Assembly: GCF_020037125.1 (NCBI RefSeq)
Contig: NZ_JAIQDG010000008.1
Coordinates: 124,001 to 188,000, forward strand
Length of the DNA stretch: 64,000 nucleotides
Direction of reading: 5' to 3'
Source of the DNA: Myxococcus sp. RHSTA-1-4
Lineage (GTDB): Bacteria > Myxococcota > Myxococcia > Myxococcales > Myxococcaceae
Positions 14,249 through 23,510 of this stretch are shown piece after piece. A program made the translations under genes and the position numbers. Under the pieces are notes generated by a model, which was given only the letters and a program-made list of their open reading frames with translations, had not been told where the DNA came from and made no database searches. The first letter of the stretch is position 1. Each line of letters opens with the position of its first letter.

Positions 14249-15151
14249 TTACTTCCGGGCGAGGTTGTGTTCCAGCAAGACGTAGGCGTGCCTGAGCCCG
14301 TCGTGCCGGTAGAGTTCCAACATCAGGTTCGTCAGAGCGCCACCCTCCACGAACGCACCGCCGTCCACGACGAAGGCAATCGCGCCGGACGCTCCAGGAG
14401 GAATCGAATCCTGAGTCGCACGAACAGCGACGGCTCGGCGCTGACCACCGGAAACGGTCATCAGGCGGGCCTCCTTGATGCTCCAGTCCCGCTGCGTGTC
14501 ATGGTTCCGGACCTTGAATACAACCGCCGCCTTGTCCTTCCCCTTGAAGACGAGCGTCTCAACCTCGGCGTCCTCGTCCCTCCCCGCCCAGCGCCGGTAC
14601 ATGACGAACGGCGTCTGAGCAATGGCGCCGCTCGCCAGCAGGGCCGCCAGGGCATGGTCCGCCGAGGTCTCCTCCATTCGGTAGCGCTCGACCTGCTCTT
14701 CAAGCACGCGCTTCTTCTTGAGCGCGTCATGCAGGGATGAGAGCACGGCATCGTAGCTCTCACGGTCCCTGAACACGTTGACCTGCTGGTCCGCCCTACC
14801 CCACTCCTCTTGCCGCGGCGGTCGCACCAGAAACGGAATCTCCGTTCCATCCGCGAGCGTCACGAGAAGAGGAACGCCTTCCTCGGGCGCGAGGTCTCGC
14901 AGTGGCTCCAGAACCACCTTCCTGCCGCCCACGAGAGGTGGCTCGAAGCGGCCCTCCCAGCCCAGCAGCTTCGTCCTGGCCGGGTCGCACGGCAGCTCGA
15001 AACGCAGGACGGTGGCGACCTGCCCCTTCACATGAATGCGATGGGTGGTGCCGTCCGGAGAGTCCGAGAGCAGGGGGGTCCGAATGGAGAGCGTCTCCCA
15101 CAACCTACCAGGGCCTCTGGCCCCCCCAAGCCGAGAAGCCTCCCTCGACAC
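14249..15151 (-). CDS. DUF2381 (TIGR02268) myxobacterial paralogue, no signal peptide visible
   Basis: About 300 residues from a GTG at 15151. The body matches the TIGR02268 family found in multiple copies in Myxococcaceae: THRIHVKGQVATVLRFELP, then VVLEPLRDLAPEEGVPLLVT, then RADQQVNVFRDRESYDAVL, a charged helix (KKKRVLEEQVERYRMEE), and a C-terminal beta domain ending MLELYRHDGLRHAYVLLEHN. Family members I know begin with a signal peptide; here the frame opens directly with an Arg/Gly-rich stretch. The 5' end abuts the repeated hairpin at 15164-15195, so the original start may have been lost by recombination. Role unknown; often linked to Ser/Thr kinases, none here. Confidence 0.75.
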   Translation of the reverse strand: MSREASRLGGARGPGRLWETLSIRTPLLSDSPDGTTHRIHVKGQVATVLRFELPCDPARTKLLGWEGRFEPPLVGGRKVVLEPLRDLAPEEGVPLLVTLADGTEIPFLVRPPRQEEWGRADQQVNVFRDRESYDAVLSSLHDALKKKRVLEEQVERYRMEETSADHALAALLASGAIAQTPFVMYRRWAGRDEDAEVETLVFKGKDKAAVVFKVRNHDTQRDWSIKEARLMTVSGGQRRAVAVRATQDSIPPGASGAIAFVVDGGAFVEGGALTNLMLELYRHDGLRHAYVLLEHNLARK

Positions 15152-15163
15152 TCCCCCAGACTC

Positions 15164-15195
15164 GGGACCTCCCGGCGCACACGCCAGGAGGTCCC
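15164..15195. terminator. Terminator-like hairpin, copy 2 of a repeated element
   Basis: GGGACCTCCCGGCG and CGCCAGGAGGTCCC form a 14-bp stem with one mismatch around a CACA loop. On the minus strand it begins 16 bp after the stop of the TolB/amidohydrolase gene (15212). The surrounding ~60 bp (CTCGGGACCTCCCGGCGCAC and CCTCACAGC) match 11403-11450. No T-run follows. Confidence 0.6.
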
Positions 15196-15211
15196 GGTCC
15201 TCACAGCGGGC

Positions 15212-18200
15212 TCAGTCGCACTCGCTCGTGTGCGTGTGCGCCGTGGCCTTCGGGCTCCAGCCCTCGTTGCCGTCCTTCTCGAAGAAGAACTTCGCGCGCT
15301 GGCGCTGACGCGTCCCCACCTCGTTGAGCGTGGCCGCGTCGTACAGCCGCCCGTTCACCATCGTGTAGCGCACCGTGCGGCTGTTCCGGAGCTCCTCCAG
15401 CGGGTTCTTGTCCAGCACGATGAGGTCCGCCAGCTTGCCCTCCTCCAGCGAGCCCACCTCGCCGTCCATCCCCAGGTAGCGCGCGCCGTTCAGCGTCGCC
15501 GCCCGGAGGGCCTGCAAGGGCTTCATCCCTCCCTGGCCGAACATCCACAGCTCCCAGTGCGCCGCCAGGCCCTCGCGCTGGCCGTGCGCGCCCAGCTGCA
15601 CGCTCACACCCGCGTCATTCAGCTCGCGCGCCACCTTCGCCGCGTTGAAGTGGTTGAAGTCCTCGTCCGTCACCAGCTTCGCCGGACGCAGGCTCTTCGA
15701 GTCCACCACCCGCCGCGGCACGAAGGACAACAGCCGCTCGTCCTCCCACACCTTCGTCTTCTGGTACCAGTAGTTCTCACCCCAGATGCCGCCGTACGCC
15801 ACGCCCAGCGTCGGCGTGTAGCCCGTGCCGCTCTTTCCCCAGAGCTGCTTCACGTCCGCGTAGATGCGCGCCACCGGAATCGCGTGCTCCACCCCGGTGT
15901 GCCCGTCCACCACCATCGTCAGGTTGTGCTGCAGCAGCGAGCCACCCTCCGGCACCACCAGCATCCCCAGCTCGCGCGCCGCCTGCAGCACCTTCTGCCG
16001 CTGGTCTCTCCGCGGCTGGTTGTAGCTCTTCACGCTGAACGCCCCGATGGCCTTCATCCGCCGCAGGTGCGAGCGCGCGTCATCCAGCGATTCAACCGGC
16101 GCCCGGTAGCCCGCCCCCGCCGCGCCGTAGAGGATGGTGCCCGTGGAGAAGATGCGCGGCGCCAGCAGCGCCCCCGTCTTCCCCAGCTCGCTCGCGGCGA
16201 ACACCTGCGACGAGGCGTTGGACGGGTCATGCAGCGTCGTCACGCCGAACGCCAGCGACGCCGCATGCACCCAGCTCTGCTCCGGCATCAGCCCGTCCAC
16301 GCCCATGGCCCCGTGCCAGTGCACGTCGATGAGCCCCGGCATCAACGTCTTCCCCTTCACGTCCACCACCTTCGCCCCCGCCGGCACCTGCACCTTCCCC
16401 ACCGGCCCCACCGCGACGATGCGGTTGCCCCGCACCACCACCACGCCCTGCTCCAGCACCTCGTCACCCTTCATCGTGATGACGCGCCCGCCCACCAGCG
16501 CCAGCGTGCCCTCCGGCACGTCCGACTTCGCCAGGAAGGAGATGTCCACGCCCTTCGCCGGCGCCTCCGGCAGCTTCTCCGGCGCGCCGTCCATGAAGCG
16601 GAAGCTGTCCTTCAGCTCGCGCGTGAAGAGCTCGGGCCCCAGCGCCCAGTGCAGGCGCTTGCTGTCACCCGACCAGTGCAGGTACTCGCCCGCGTCCTTC
16701 GTCACCCGCGCCACCGGCAGCGCCTTCGCGTCCGGCCCCGCCGACGCCGACTTCGCCCCTCGCGGGAAGGGCATCAGGAACGCGTTGAAGTTCTCCCGGA
16801 ACGCCACCCACTTCTCGTCCGGGGACACCCGCAGCTCCGTCGCCTCCGCGCTCGTCAGGTGCGTGCGCTCCTGGCTCCCGTCCAGCGCCACGCTCTTCAG
16901 CGAGCGCACGTCCTCCTTCTCCTTCGACTCCACGTGCAGGAAGTACACGCGGTCCGGGCGCGCGCCGAAGTGCGGCTGCTCGCCGTCCCGCGACAGCCGC
17001 CGCGGCGTGCCACCGGACACCGGCATCACGAACAGGCCCGTCTCCCGGCTCCACTGGCCCGGCATCAGGTAGCCGTCACCCGACGCGCGGTACACCAGCG
17101 CCTTGCCGTCCGGGCTCAGCGCCGGCTCCACGTAGTAGCCCGGCTTCGACGTCAGCACCTTCCCCTCACCCCCCGTGGCCGGCACCACCCGGATGGAGCC
17201 CAGCTTCTCGTCGTCCCACGTCGTGTAGACGATGGACTTCCCGTCGCGGGAGAACGACGGGTAGAACTCCAGGTGCTCCTCCTGCTTCGTCAGCCGCCTC
17301 GGCGTGCCGTTGGGCAGCTCGCGCACGTACAGCTTGCCCAGCGCCTGGTACACCACGCGGTCCCCGCGCGGCGACACCTGCACCCAGCGCAGCATCTTCG
17401 CCGTGAAGCGCTCGGGCGCCACCGCCTGCGGTGTGCGGACGGCCTGGAAGAGGGTGCGCGTGCCCCTCACCCGGAAGGGGATGGGCGTCACCTTCTTCGT
17501 CGCCACGTCGATGCGCTGCAGCTTGCCGCCCGCCCAGAAGACAATCGACGTGTTGTCCGGCGTCCACGCCATGCCCGGGTACACGCCGTGGATGGCCCAC
17601 GTCTCCTGCATGTCCCGGTCGAGCCCGTCATACAGCGGGCGCTCGGCGCCGGAGTCCACGTCCGTGACGTAGAGCACGCTCTTGCCGCGCACGCGCCGGA
17701 CGAACGCGAGCTGCTTCCCGTCCCGCGACGGCGTGGGCCGGATGGCGCCCCCCGGGCCGGTGACGAAGGGGTCGATTTCCTTCGTCTCCAAATCCAGCCG
17801 CTGGATGGCGTAGATTTCCCCGTTCGGGTCCTTGTTGTACTCGAACGTCTTGCCCGGGGTGATGTCCTGGCTGAAGTAGACGTAGCGGCCGTCCGGGGAG
17901 AACGCGGGCTCGCCCAAATCCTTCTGGTCGTTGGTGCGCTCGGTGAGCTGCACGCCCTCGCCGCCGGAGCGGTGGTACATCCACACCTCGCCCGCGCCCA
18001 GCGAGCGGCGCGCGGTGAAGTGCTTGCGCGCGACGATGAACTGGCCGTCCGGGCTCCACGCCGGGCTGTTGAGCAGGCGGAACTTCTCCTGCGTCACCGC
18101 CTGCGCGTCCGAGCCGTCCCGCTTCACCACCCAGACGTTGTCGCCGCCGCCCCTGTCACTGGTGAAGGCGATGGACTTCCCGTCCGGGCTGAAGCGCGGC

Positions 18201-18616
18201 TGCATGTCCCAGGCGACACCCGTCGTCACCGCCTTCGCCTCGCCGCCGCCGATGGGCAGCACGTAGAGGTCCCCCAGCAGGTCGAAGACGAGCTCGTCCC
18301 CTCGCGGGCTGACGTCCACGTTCATCCACGTGCCCTCGGTGACGTCGATGCGCACCTCGGTGGCGGGGAAGCCCGGCGCGTCCACCTTCCACGCGTCCTT
18401 GTCCTTGCCCTCCTTCGCGGCGTCCGCGGTGGTGGTGGCCGGGGTGCCGCCGTCCACCTCCGCGGCGCGGGCGGCCTCGCGGGCGGCTTCGTCCTTCTTC
18501 CCGGGCGCCGGAGGTTGGTCCTGACGGGCGGCGGGAGGCGTCGTCGTGGGCTGCGCGGCCAGCAGCGCGCCAGGCAGCAGCAGCGCGGCGCAGAGAGCGG
18601 AGGTCAGTCGTTTCAC
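15212..18616 (-). CDS. Secreted TolB-like propeller plus amidohydrolase fusion
   Basis: 1134 residues from a GTG at 18616 (VKRLTSALCAALLLPGALLA, cleavable signal peptide), with GAGGA six bases upstream. After a charged, Ala-rich linker there are repeated PD40/WD40-like blades (FSPDGKSIAFTSDRGG, FSPDGRYVYFSQD, FSRDGKSIVYTTWDD). From about residue 700 a metal-dependent amidohydrolase domain follows: the first metal motif LMPGLIDVHWHGAM has His766 and His768, and the domain ends with GSLEEGKLADLIVLDKNPL. Family members are extracellular or periplasmic hydrolases of peptides or cyclic amides; the substrate is unknown. It stands alone, with a hairpin after its stop. Confidence 0.9.
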   Translation of the reverse strand: MKRLTSALCAALLLPGALLAAQPTTTPPAARQDQPPAPGKKDEAAREAARAAEVDGGTPATTTADAAKEGKDKDAWKVDAPGFPATEVRIDVTEGTWMNVDVSPRGDELVFDLLGDLYVLPIGGGEAKAVTTGVAWDMQPRFSPDGKSIAFTSDRGGGDNVWVVKRDGSDAQAVTQEKFRLLNSPAWSPDGQFIVARKHFTARRSLGAGEVWMYHRSGGEGVQLTERTNDQKDLGEPAFSPDGRYVYFSQDITPGKTFEYNKDPNGEIYAIQRLDLETKEIDPFVTGPGGAIRPTPSRDGKQLAFVRRVRGKSVLYVTDVDSGAERPLYDGLDRDMQETWAIHGVYPGMAWTPDNTSIVFWAGGKLQRIDVATKKVTPIPFRVRGTRTLFQAVRTPQAVAPERFTAKMLRWVQVSPRGDRVVYQALGKLYVRELPNGTPRRLTKQEEHLEFYPSFSRDGKSIVYTTWDDEKLGSIRVVPATGGEGKVLTSKPGYYVEPALSPDGKALVYRASGDGYLMPGQWSRETGLFVMPVSGGTPRRLSRDGEQPHFGARPDRVYFLHVESKEKEDVRSLKSVALDGSQERTHLTSAEATELRVSPDEKWVAFRENFNAFLMPFPRGAKSASAGPDAKALPVARVTKDAGEYLHWSGDSKRLHWALGPELFTRELKDSFRFMDGAPEKLPEAPAKGVDISFLAKSDVPEGTLALVGGRVITMKGDEVLEQGVVVVRGNRIVAVGPVGKVQVPAGAKVVDVKGKTLMPGLIDVHWHGAMGVDGLMPEQSWVHAASLAFGVTTLHDPSNASSQVFAASELGKTGALLAPRIFSTGTILYGAAGAGYRAPVESLDDARSHLRRMKAIGAFSVKSYNQPRRDQRQKVLQAARELGMLVVPEGGSLLQHNLTMVVDGHTGVEHAIPVARIYADVKQLWGKSGTGYTPTLGVAYGGIWGENYWYQKTKVWEDERLLSFVPRRVVDSKSLRPAKLVTDEDFNHFNAAKVARELNDAGVSVQLGAHGQREGLAAHWELWMFGQGGMKPLQALRAATLNGARYLGMDGEVGSLEEGKLADLIVLDKNPLEELRNSRTVRYTMVNGRLYDAATLNEVGTRQRQRAKFFFEKDGNEGWSPKATAHTHTSECD

Positions 18617-18855
18617 CGTGAGTCCTCGTGAAAGGGCGGGGTGTGTCGGGTGGTGGAGACTACCCGGCCCCCAGGGGCCGGAGGATGCGGCGCCGTGAAC
18701 AGGCGGGCGGGCAGGCCTCTTCCTGGCGGTGGTAGGGTGCTCTCCGGGTGAAGCGGATTGGACCGTCGCGTCACACCGTCTCAGGGGGGACACACCATGA
18801 AGCCGAGCAGCACCGTCCGGGCCACGGGCCCGCGTCCAGGCCGGGAGGTCCGGCC

Positions 18856-19861
18856 ATGAGGAAGCTCGCCGTCCTCATCATCCACGGCATCGAGGTGGAT
18901 GACCCGGGTCTCTTCGACACCGCCCTGCGCAAGCTGCGCGAGCAGTTCGGCTCGCAGGCCCGCACCGCGCCGGAGCAGGCACTCGTCGTGGAGACCGTGA
19001 ACTGGGCCTCCGTGCTGGAGGGCCCCGAGCGGGACTTCCTCGCCCGGCACGGCACGCCCGACGCGGAGGGCTACTGGCAGTCGCTCTACGACGGGATTCG
19101 CGCCGTCAACCAGGGCCGGGAGTCCGCGCTGGTGCCCCTCATGCTCCGCATGATGCGGCCGTCCACGCGCGGCATGGACCAGCGCTACCCCGGCCTGCGC
19201 TGGCTGATGGTGCACTTCGTGGGCGACATCATCGCCTACCAGTCCAACCCCGCCGACCCGGACGTCTACACCGCCATCCACCGCAAGGTGGCCGAGGCGC
19301 TCGCCCGGCTTCGCGAGAAGGCCGGAGACACCGCCCCCCTGTGCGTTCATCTCGCACAGCCTGGGCAGCGTCATCGCCAGCAACTACTTCTATGACCTCC
19401 AGGTCCACCGGCAGACCGGGCGCGACATCATCGAGGAGACGGTGCGCGCCGCGCAGGGTCCGTCCCCCCTGGAGCGCGGCGAGACACTCAGCCGCTTCTA
19501 CACGCTGGGCACGCCCATGGCGCTGTGGAGCCTGCGCTACCGGAACGCGGAGCTGGACCGGCCCGTCCTGGTGCCCGCGCCGGAGCTGGAGCGCCACCAC
19601 CCGGGGCTCGGCGGCGAGTGGCTCAACTTCCATGATGATGACGACATCTTCGCCTGGCCGCTCCAGCCCCTCAGCGCCGCGTACCGTCACGCCGTGAAGG
19701 ATTGCGCCGTGCGCCTCGCCGGGCCGCTGTTCTCGTGGACGCCGCTGGTGCACCCCTTCTACTGGTCCGATGACGCGGTGATGGGGCCCGTCGGCCGGTC
19801 TCTCGCGGACGCGTGGAGACTGCTCGGCGCGACGCCGCCGGCGCCCACGGTCGCGGCGTAG
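18856..19861 (+). pseudogene. Alpha/beta-hydrolase-like gene with a one-base frameshift at the nucleophile elbow
   Basis: Frame 1 from the ATG at 18856 (GGGAGG site upstream) gives MRKLAVLIIHGIEVDDPG and ~160 good residues up to GDTAPLCV. The protein then continues in the next frame as ISHSLGSVIASNYFYDLQVH through TLGTPMALWSLRYRN to a stop at 19861. Removing one T in TGCGTTCATC (19346-19347) restores CVISHSLGS, a serine-hydrolase nucleophile elbow, in a ~334-residue protein. As sequenced, frame 1 ends at 19395 in unrelated residues and the serine is never translated in frame. It is either a decayed gene or a sequencing error. The intact form would be a cytoplasmic lipase- or esterase-like protein. 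Confidence 0.75.
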
Positions 19862-20072
19862 GCGGGGAGCCGCCCGTCGCGGACGTGGGCGGCTCATCCG
19901 CTTTCGTGGAGGCGGCCCGCGCCAGCGGTCGCGGCACAGACGGGGAGCCGCCCGTCGCTCGCGGGCGGCCCATCCGCCTGCGTGGAGGCGGCCCGCGCCA
20001 ACGGCCGCGGCACGGGCGGAGAGCCGTCCCCGGTGCATCCGCCCGTCACTCGCGGGCGGGTGCAAGCGGCCC
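19843..20072. repeat. ~76-bp tandem repeat, about three units
   Basis: Units begin near 19843, 19921 and 19997, each with a GCCARCGGYCGCGGCAC-like start, a GGCGGGGAGCCGCCCGTCGC middle and a GTGGAGGCGGCCCGC end; the third unit is degenerate after ~50 bp. The first overlaps the last codons of the hydrolase frame. The 366-bp stretch 19862-20227 holds this repeat and no gene. Confidence 0.75.
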
Positions 20073-20227
20073 GGCGTCGCGACGCTCGCCCCCACAGTCC
20101 GCCACGCGCCCTTTCCGGGGATGTCTTGGACGGAGAGCGGAAGTCCCGGAACGCCCCGGTGTGGGAGGGGTGGACACCCGTCGAAACGCAGCGCGCAACG
20201 GGGCGGAGATTCTGGTATCCGCGCTTC

Positions 20228-20677
20228 ATGTCGGACTTCACGCTTCCCGAGGACAAGGCGGCGCGGATGGAGCGCTGCGCGGTGTTCTACACGGACGCCG
20301 TGCCACACAACCACGCGCTCGGCCTGAGGCTGGTGGACATCGGCCCCGCCGAGGCCACCGTCGAGCTGCCCTACGCGGACTTCCTCGTCGGCAACCCGGA
20401 GACGGGCGTGCTCGCCGGCGGGCCGGTGACGACGCTCATCGACGCGTCCTGCGGCTCCGCCGTGTTCCTGAAGCTGGGCCGCTTCGCGCCGCTCGTCACC
20501 CTGGACCTGCGCATCGACTACCTGCGCCCCGCGCGCCCCGGCGTGTCGCTGACCTGCGTGGCCGAGTGCTACAAGCTCACCCGCCAGGTGGCCTTCGTCC
20601 GCGCGCTCGTGCATCAGGGCGACAAGAGCAACCCGGTGGCCTCCGCGCAGGGCACCTTCATGAGGACGGAAGAGTGA
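20228..20677 (+). CDS. PaaI-type hotdog-fold thioesterase
   Basis: 149 residues, hotdog fold. MSDFTLPEDKAARMERCAVF leads into NHALGLRLVDIGPAEATVELP, then GGPVTTLIDASCGSAVFLKL, the central helix whose Asp takes the place of the catalytic acidic residue, and TLDLRIDYLRPARPG. This is the PaaI/YiiD acyl-CoA thioesterase pattern; it would hydrolyse an acyl-CoA in the cytoplasm. A second thioesterase begins 5 bp after its stop, so the two are an operon and may form a hetero-oligomer. The ATG at 20228 starts the conserved region; upstream sequence is repeats. Confidence 0.88.
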   Translation: MSDFTLPEDKAARMERCAVFYTDAVPHNHALGLRLVDIGPAEATVELPYADFLVGNPETGVLAGGPVTTLIDASCGSAVFLKLGRFAPLVTLDLRIDYLRPARPGVSLTCVAECYKLTRQVAFVRALVHQGDKSNPVASAQGTFMRTEE

Positions 20678-20682
20678 CGGCC

Positions 20683-21144
20683 ATGAGCGAGACGACGCCC
20701 ACCCCCCTTCCCCTCGCCGAGCTGGTGCGCCAGGTGCGCAAGTCGCGCGAGTACCGCAAGCTCACCGACGCCATCCCCTACACGCGCTACATGGGCATCG
20801 GCGTGGAGAACCTCGCCGGAGAGATGCTCTGCCGCATGGCCTACTCGCCGAAGCTCATCGGCAACAGCATCCTGCAGGCGCTGCACGGCGGCACCCTGGG
20901 CGCCCTGCTGGAGTCCGCCGCCATCTTCGAGCTGCTCCTCCAGACGGACACCGAGCGCGTGCCCAAGGTCATCTCGCTCACCGTGGACTTCCTGCGCTCG
21001 GGCAAGCCGCAGGACACCTTCGCCAAGGCGCTCATCACCCGCCAGGGCCGGCGCGTCGCCAACGTGCGCGTCGAGGCCTGGCAGGATGACCGCACCCGCC
21101 CCATCGCCAGCGCCCACGCGCTGTTCCTGCTCGCCGAGCCGTGA
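20683..21144 (+). CDS. PaaI-type hotdog-fold thioesterase, second copy
   Basis: 153 residues. Conserved hotdog stretch LIGNSILQALHGGTLGALLESAAIFELL, with HGG and the helix Glu typical of PaaI thioesterases, then PKVISLTVDFLRSGKPQDTF. It is distinct from the preceding gene (low identity), not a recent duplicate. It starts 5 bp after the first thioesterase and is followed 10 bp later by a tiny membrane protein, so three genes form one transcription unit. Substrate unknown. Confidence 0.87.
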   Translation: MSETTPTPLPLAELVRQVRKSREYRKLTDAIPYTRYMGIGVENLAGEMLCRMAYSPKLIGNSILQALHGGTLGALLESAAIFELLLQTDTERVPKVISLTVDFLRSGKPQDTFAKALITRQGRRVANVRVEAWQDDRTRPIASAHALFLLAEP

Positions 21145-21154
21145 GGTCCACGCC

Positions 21155-21316
21155 ATGAGCTCCAGCGCGGGTCCGGGCAAGCTCGTCTTCGACCTCATCG
21201 AGGCCGCCAAGCCCCAGGGTCCCTGGGGCCAACTGCTGGTGGGCTTCTTCGCGGTGGGGTTCGTCGCAACCTTCCTGGTGGTCCGTCACAAGCACCACCG
21301 GGACAGGAGTCACTGA
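21155..21316 (+). CDS. Small single-pass membrane protein
   Basis: 53 residues: MSSSAGPGKLVFDLIEAAKP, a hydrophobic segment LLVGFFAVGFVATFLVV at about residues 27-44, and a basic His-rich tail RHKHHRDRSH. It starts 10 bp after the second thioesterase stop and is probably translated from the same message. No family recognised. The orderly composition and position support a real gene despite its size. Confidence 0.6.
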   Translation: MSSSAGPGKLVFDLIEAAKPQGPWGQLLVGFFAVGFVATFLVVRHKHHRDRSH

Positions 21317-21411
21317 CGGAACGCCCGCTCCGCCGCCCGCCCTCCCCTGGCCGCCCGGCTCCGCCCGCCTCCAACTTCGAGCCGGGACTTCCAGAACCGA
21401 GGAGGCAGGCA

Positions 21412-22176
21412 ATGAAGCGCTGGATGGGTTGGATGCTGATGGGCTCGCTCTCCATGGGCGGGGCCGCGGTCGCGCAGGACGACACGCAGCAGCAGAGCAC
21501 GCAGAACGGGACCGATGACACCCAGGGCATGCTCCGCATGGGCGAGGCGGAGGCCATCGACCAGGGCGAGAGCCTGAAGGACACGACGGGCCAGGGCACG
21601 GGCGGCTCCGGCCAGCAGGTCCAGGGCGCCCAGCCGGATGCACAGGGCGCGAAGCTGATGGACCAGGGCCTGCTGCCCATCCCCACCGACGAGAAGGCCT
21701 ACCTGGAGATGCTGCACCACTCGCAGCAGATGGAGGTGCAGCTCGGCCAGCTCGCGCAGCAGAAGGGCGTGTCGAAGGGCGTGAAGGACTACGGCGCGCG
21801 GCTGGTGAAGGACCACCAGGCGGCGGACCAGAAGCTGCTGTCCTACGCGCAGAAGAAGAACCTGACGCTCGGCGAGCCGAAGGTGGATGACGACTTCCAC
21901 AAGACGATGAAGAACGCCGACGACGCCGTCATGGCGAAGCTCCAGTCGCTCCAGGGCCCCGCCTTCGACCGCGCCTTCCTCGCGCACGCGGTGAGCGACC
22001 ACGACGCGGACGTCGCCAAGGTGATGGCCGGCCAGCAGCAGTTCGCCAGCAACACCGAGCTGAAGGGCCAGCTCGACTCGCTGCTGCCCACGCTGAAGCA
22101 GCACCGCGACCAGGCGTACAAGCTGCTGGGCCAGGAGAAGCCGCGCCAGGCCCGCGCTGCCCCGCAGGGCCGGTAG
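21412..22176 (+). CDS. DUF4142 exported protein
   Basis: 254 residues with a signal peptide (MKRWMGWMLMGSLSMGGAAVAQ), a Gln/Gly/Thr-rich linker, and a DUF4142 four-helix domain from about residue 95: AYLEMLHHSQQMEVQLGQLA, YGARLVKDHQAADQKLLSYA, AFLAHAVSDHDADVAKVM. DUF4142 proteins resemble ferritin-like helical bundles, sit in the periplasm or outer membrane and have no agreed function. An AGGAGGCAGGCA site precedes the ATG at 21412. It ends with a basic Pro/Ala tail. Confidence 0.87.
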   Translation: MKRWMGWMLMGSLSMGGAAVAQDDTQQQSTQNGTDDTQGMLRMGEAEAIDQGESLKDTTGQGTGGSGQQVQGAQPDAQGAKLMDQGLLPIPTDEKAYLEMLHHSQQMEVQLGQLAQQKGVSKGVKDYGARLVKDHQAADQKLLSYAQKKNLTLGEPKVDDDFHKTMKNADDAVMAKLQSLQGPAFDRAFLAHAVSDHDADVAKVMAGQQQFASNTELKGQLDSLLPTLKQHRDQAYKLLGQEKPRQARAAPQGR

Positions 22177-22440
22177 CACGGCACCCGCGCGCGGGGAGGG
22201 GGCGCTCCAAGACTTTCCTTGTTACAGCGCCCTTCCCCCCTTTTTACAGGGTTCACCCCGGGTTCGTTCGGCCCGGGTGCGTCGGGCCTCGTACCCCGGG
22301 CGCGGAGGCCTGCACGTCGCGGAACGGGCATCCGGGCCTGGGGGTGGAGACTCCGCCCGGCACCGGACCTTTCAACGGCCCCGCGCTTCCCGGCATGCCC
22401 CCTGCTTCCTGTCCCCCGCATTGGCAAGGGGGCCAAGGGT

Positions 22441-23457
22441 ATGGGCGAGCGGGAGCTGATGAAGTTGAGGGAGCTGAAGGAAGCCGCGCACGCCCTGTTC
22501 GTTCGTGGGCGCTATGCGCAGTGCGCGGAGACCTACGCGCGCATCCTCCGGCTGGCCCCGAAGGACCCGAACGTGCGCGTGCGGCACGCGGAGTGCTGCC
22601 GCCGCGCCGGGGACCGGCAGTCGGCCGTCGCCTCGTACCGAGCGGCGGCGGCGCTGCTGATGGAGCAGGGCTGCGAGTCGCGGGCCCGGGGGGCGCTGCG
22701 CGCCGCGCTCGAGCTGGACCCGAAGGACCCGATGCTCCACTCGGACCTGGCGCAGCTCGGCCAGCCGAAGCCGCCGTCCACCGCGATGGAGGACGAGCGG
22801 CTCTACAGCGGCAACACGGGCTTCTTCGAGCGGCTCGACGCGCGCGCGGACAGGAGGAGCCCACCACCGCCTCCCCCTGCCTATGTCCTCCGCGCGGCCG
22901 AGGAGACGCGCGCAACGGGGCCGCTTCCGGCCGCGCCCTCCATCACGCCGCTGAACGTGGAGGCGCTGCAGCGCGCGGCCGGACGGGTGGCGCCGATTCC
23001 GTTGCTCCCTCCCGCGGCTCCGCCGGGCACGCGCCGCGAGTCGTCGAGCCTCCCCATCGTGCAGGGGCGGCTCATCACCCAGCCCCCGGTGCCTTCTCAT
23101 GCTCCGGCGGCGGGTGCCGGGGCCCGCCCTCACGGGGCCACGCTGGCGCCCGTGCCTCCGGCGATGCGTCTCGCGGGAGCAACGCTGGCCGGTGTGCCTG
23201 TCACGGACAATGCCGGAGGCCCGCTGACGATGGTGCCTGTTCCCGGGCATGGCGCCGGAAACACTCGCGCGGCTCCCGGAGTCGGAGTGATGCCCTACCG
23301 GCCCGAGCTGCGCCGCCTGGGCCCGAACGCCGTGGCGCTCCGGGTGTCGCCGCAGGCGCGCTGGGTCATCATCCGCTCGGACAGCCCGCTGGAGGTGAGC
23401 CGCGCGGAGACACTGCCCGTGGCACAGCAGCCCGTCGCGGGCTGTTCGCCGGAGTAG
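22441..23457 (+). CDS. TPR-repeat protein with long Pro/Ala-rich C-terminus
   Basis: 338 residues from the ATG at 22441 (MGERELMKLRELKEAAHALF), with GGGGGCCAAGGG just upstream. Residues 1-110 form about three tetratricopeptide repeats (RGRYAQCAETYARILRLAPKD, AGDRQSAVASYRAAAALLME, ARGALRAALELDPKDPM), a protein-binding scaffold. The rest is Pro/Ala-rich and likely disordered, apart from a final ordered piece (RLGPNAVALRVSPQARWVII). No signal peptide, so probably cytoplasmic. Partner unknown. Confidence 0.8.
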   Translation: MGERELMKLRELKEAAHALFVRGRYAQCAETYARILRLAPKDPNVRVRHAECCRRAGDRQSAVASYRAAAALLMEQGCESRARGALRAALELDPKDPMLHSDLAQLGQPKPPSTAMEDERLYSGNTGFFERLDARADRRSPPPPPPAYVLRAAEETRATGPLPAAPSITPLNVEALQRAAGRVAPIPLLPPAAPPGTRRESSSLPIVQGRLITQPPVPSHAPAAGAGARPHGATLAPVPPAMRLAGATLAGVPVTDNAGGPLTMVPVPGHGAGNTRAAPGVGVMPYRPELRRLGPNAVALRVSPQARWVIIRSDSPLEVSRAETLPVAQQPVAGCSPE

Positions 23458-23510
23458 CACCCGGTGGGCTCCGCTCCGGCGAGTTCCTGAGCGCGCGGCG
23501 CTCGGGCATT

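Noticed and set aside
14810..18631. A 1273-codon open frame on the plus strand
   Set aside because: It lies antisense to the TolB/amidohydrolase gene and is Arg/His/Leu/Pro-rich, typical of the mirror frame of a high-GC gene. The minus-strand protein has clear domains.
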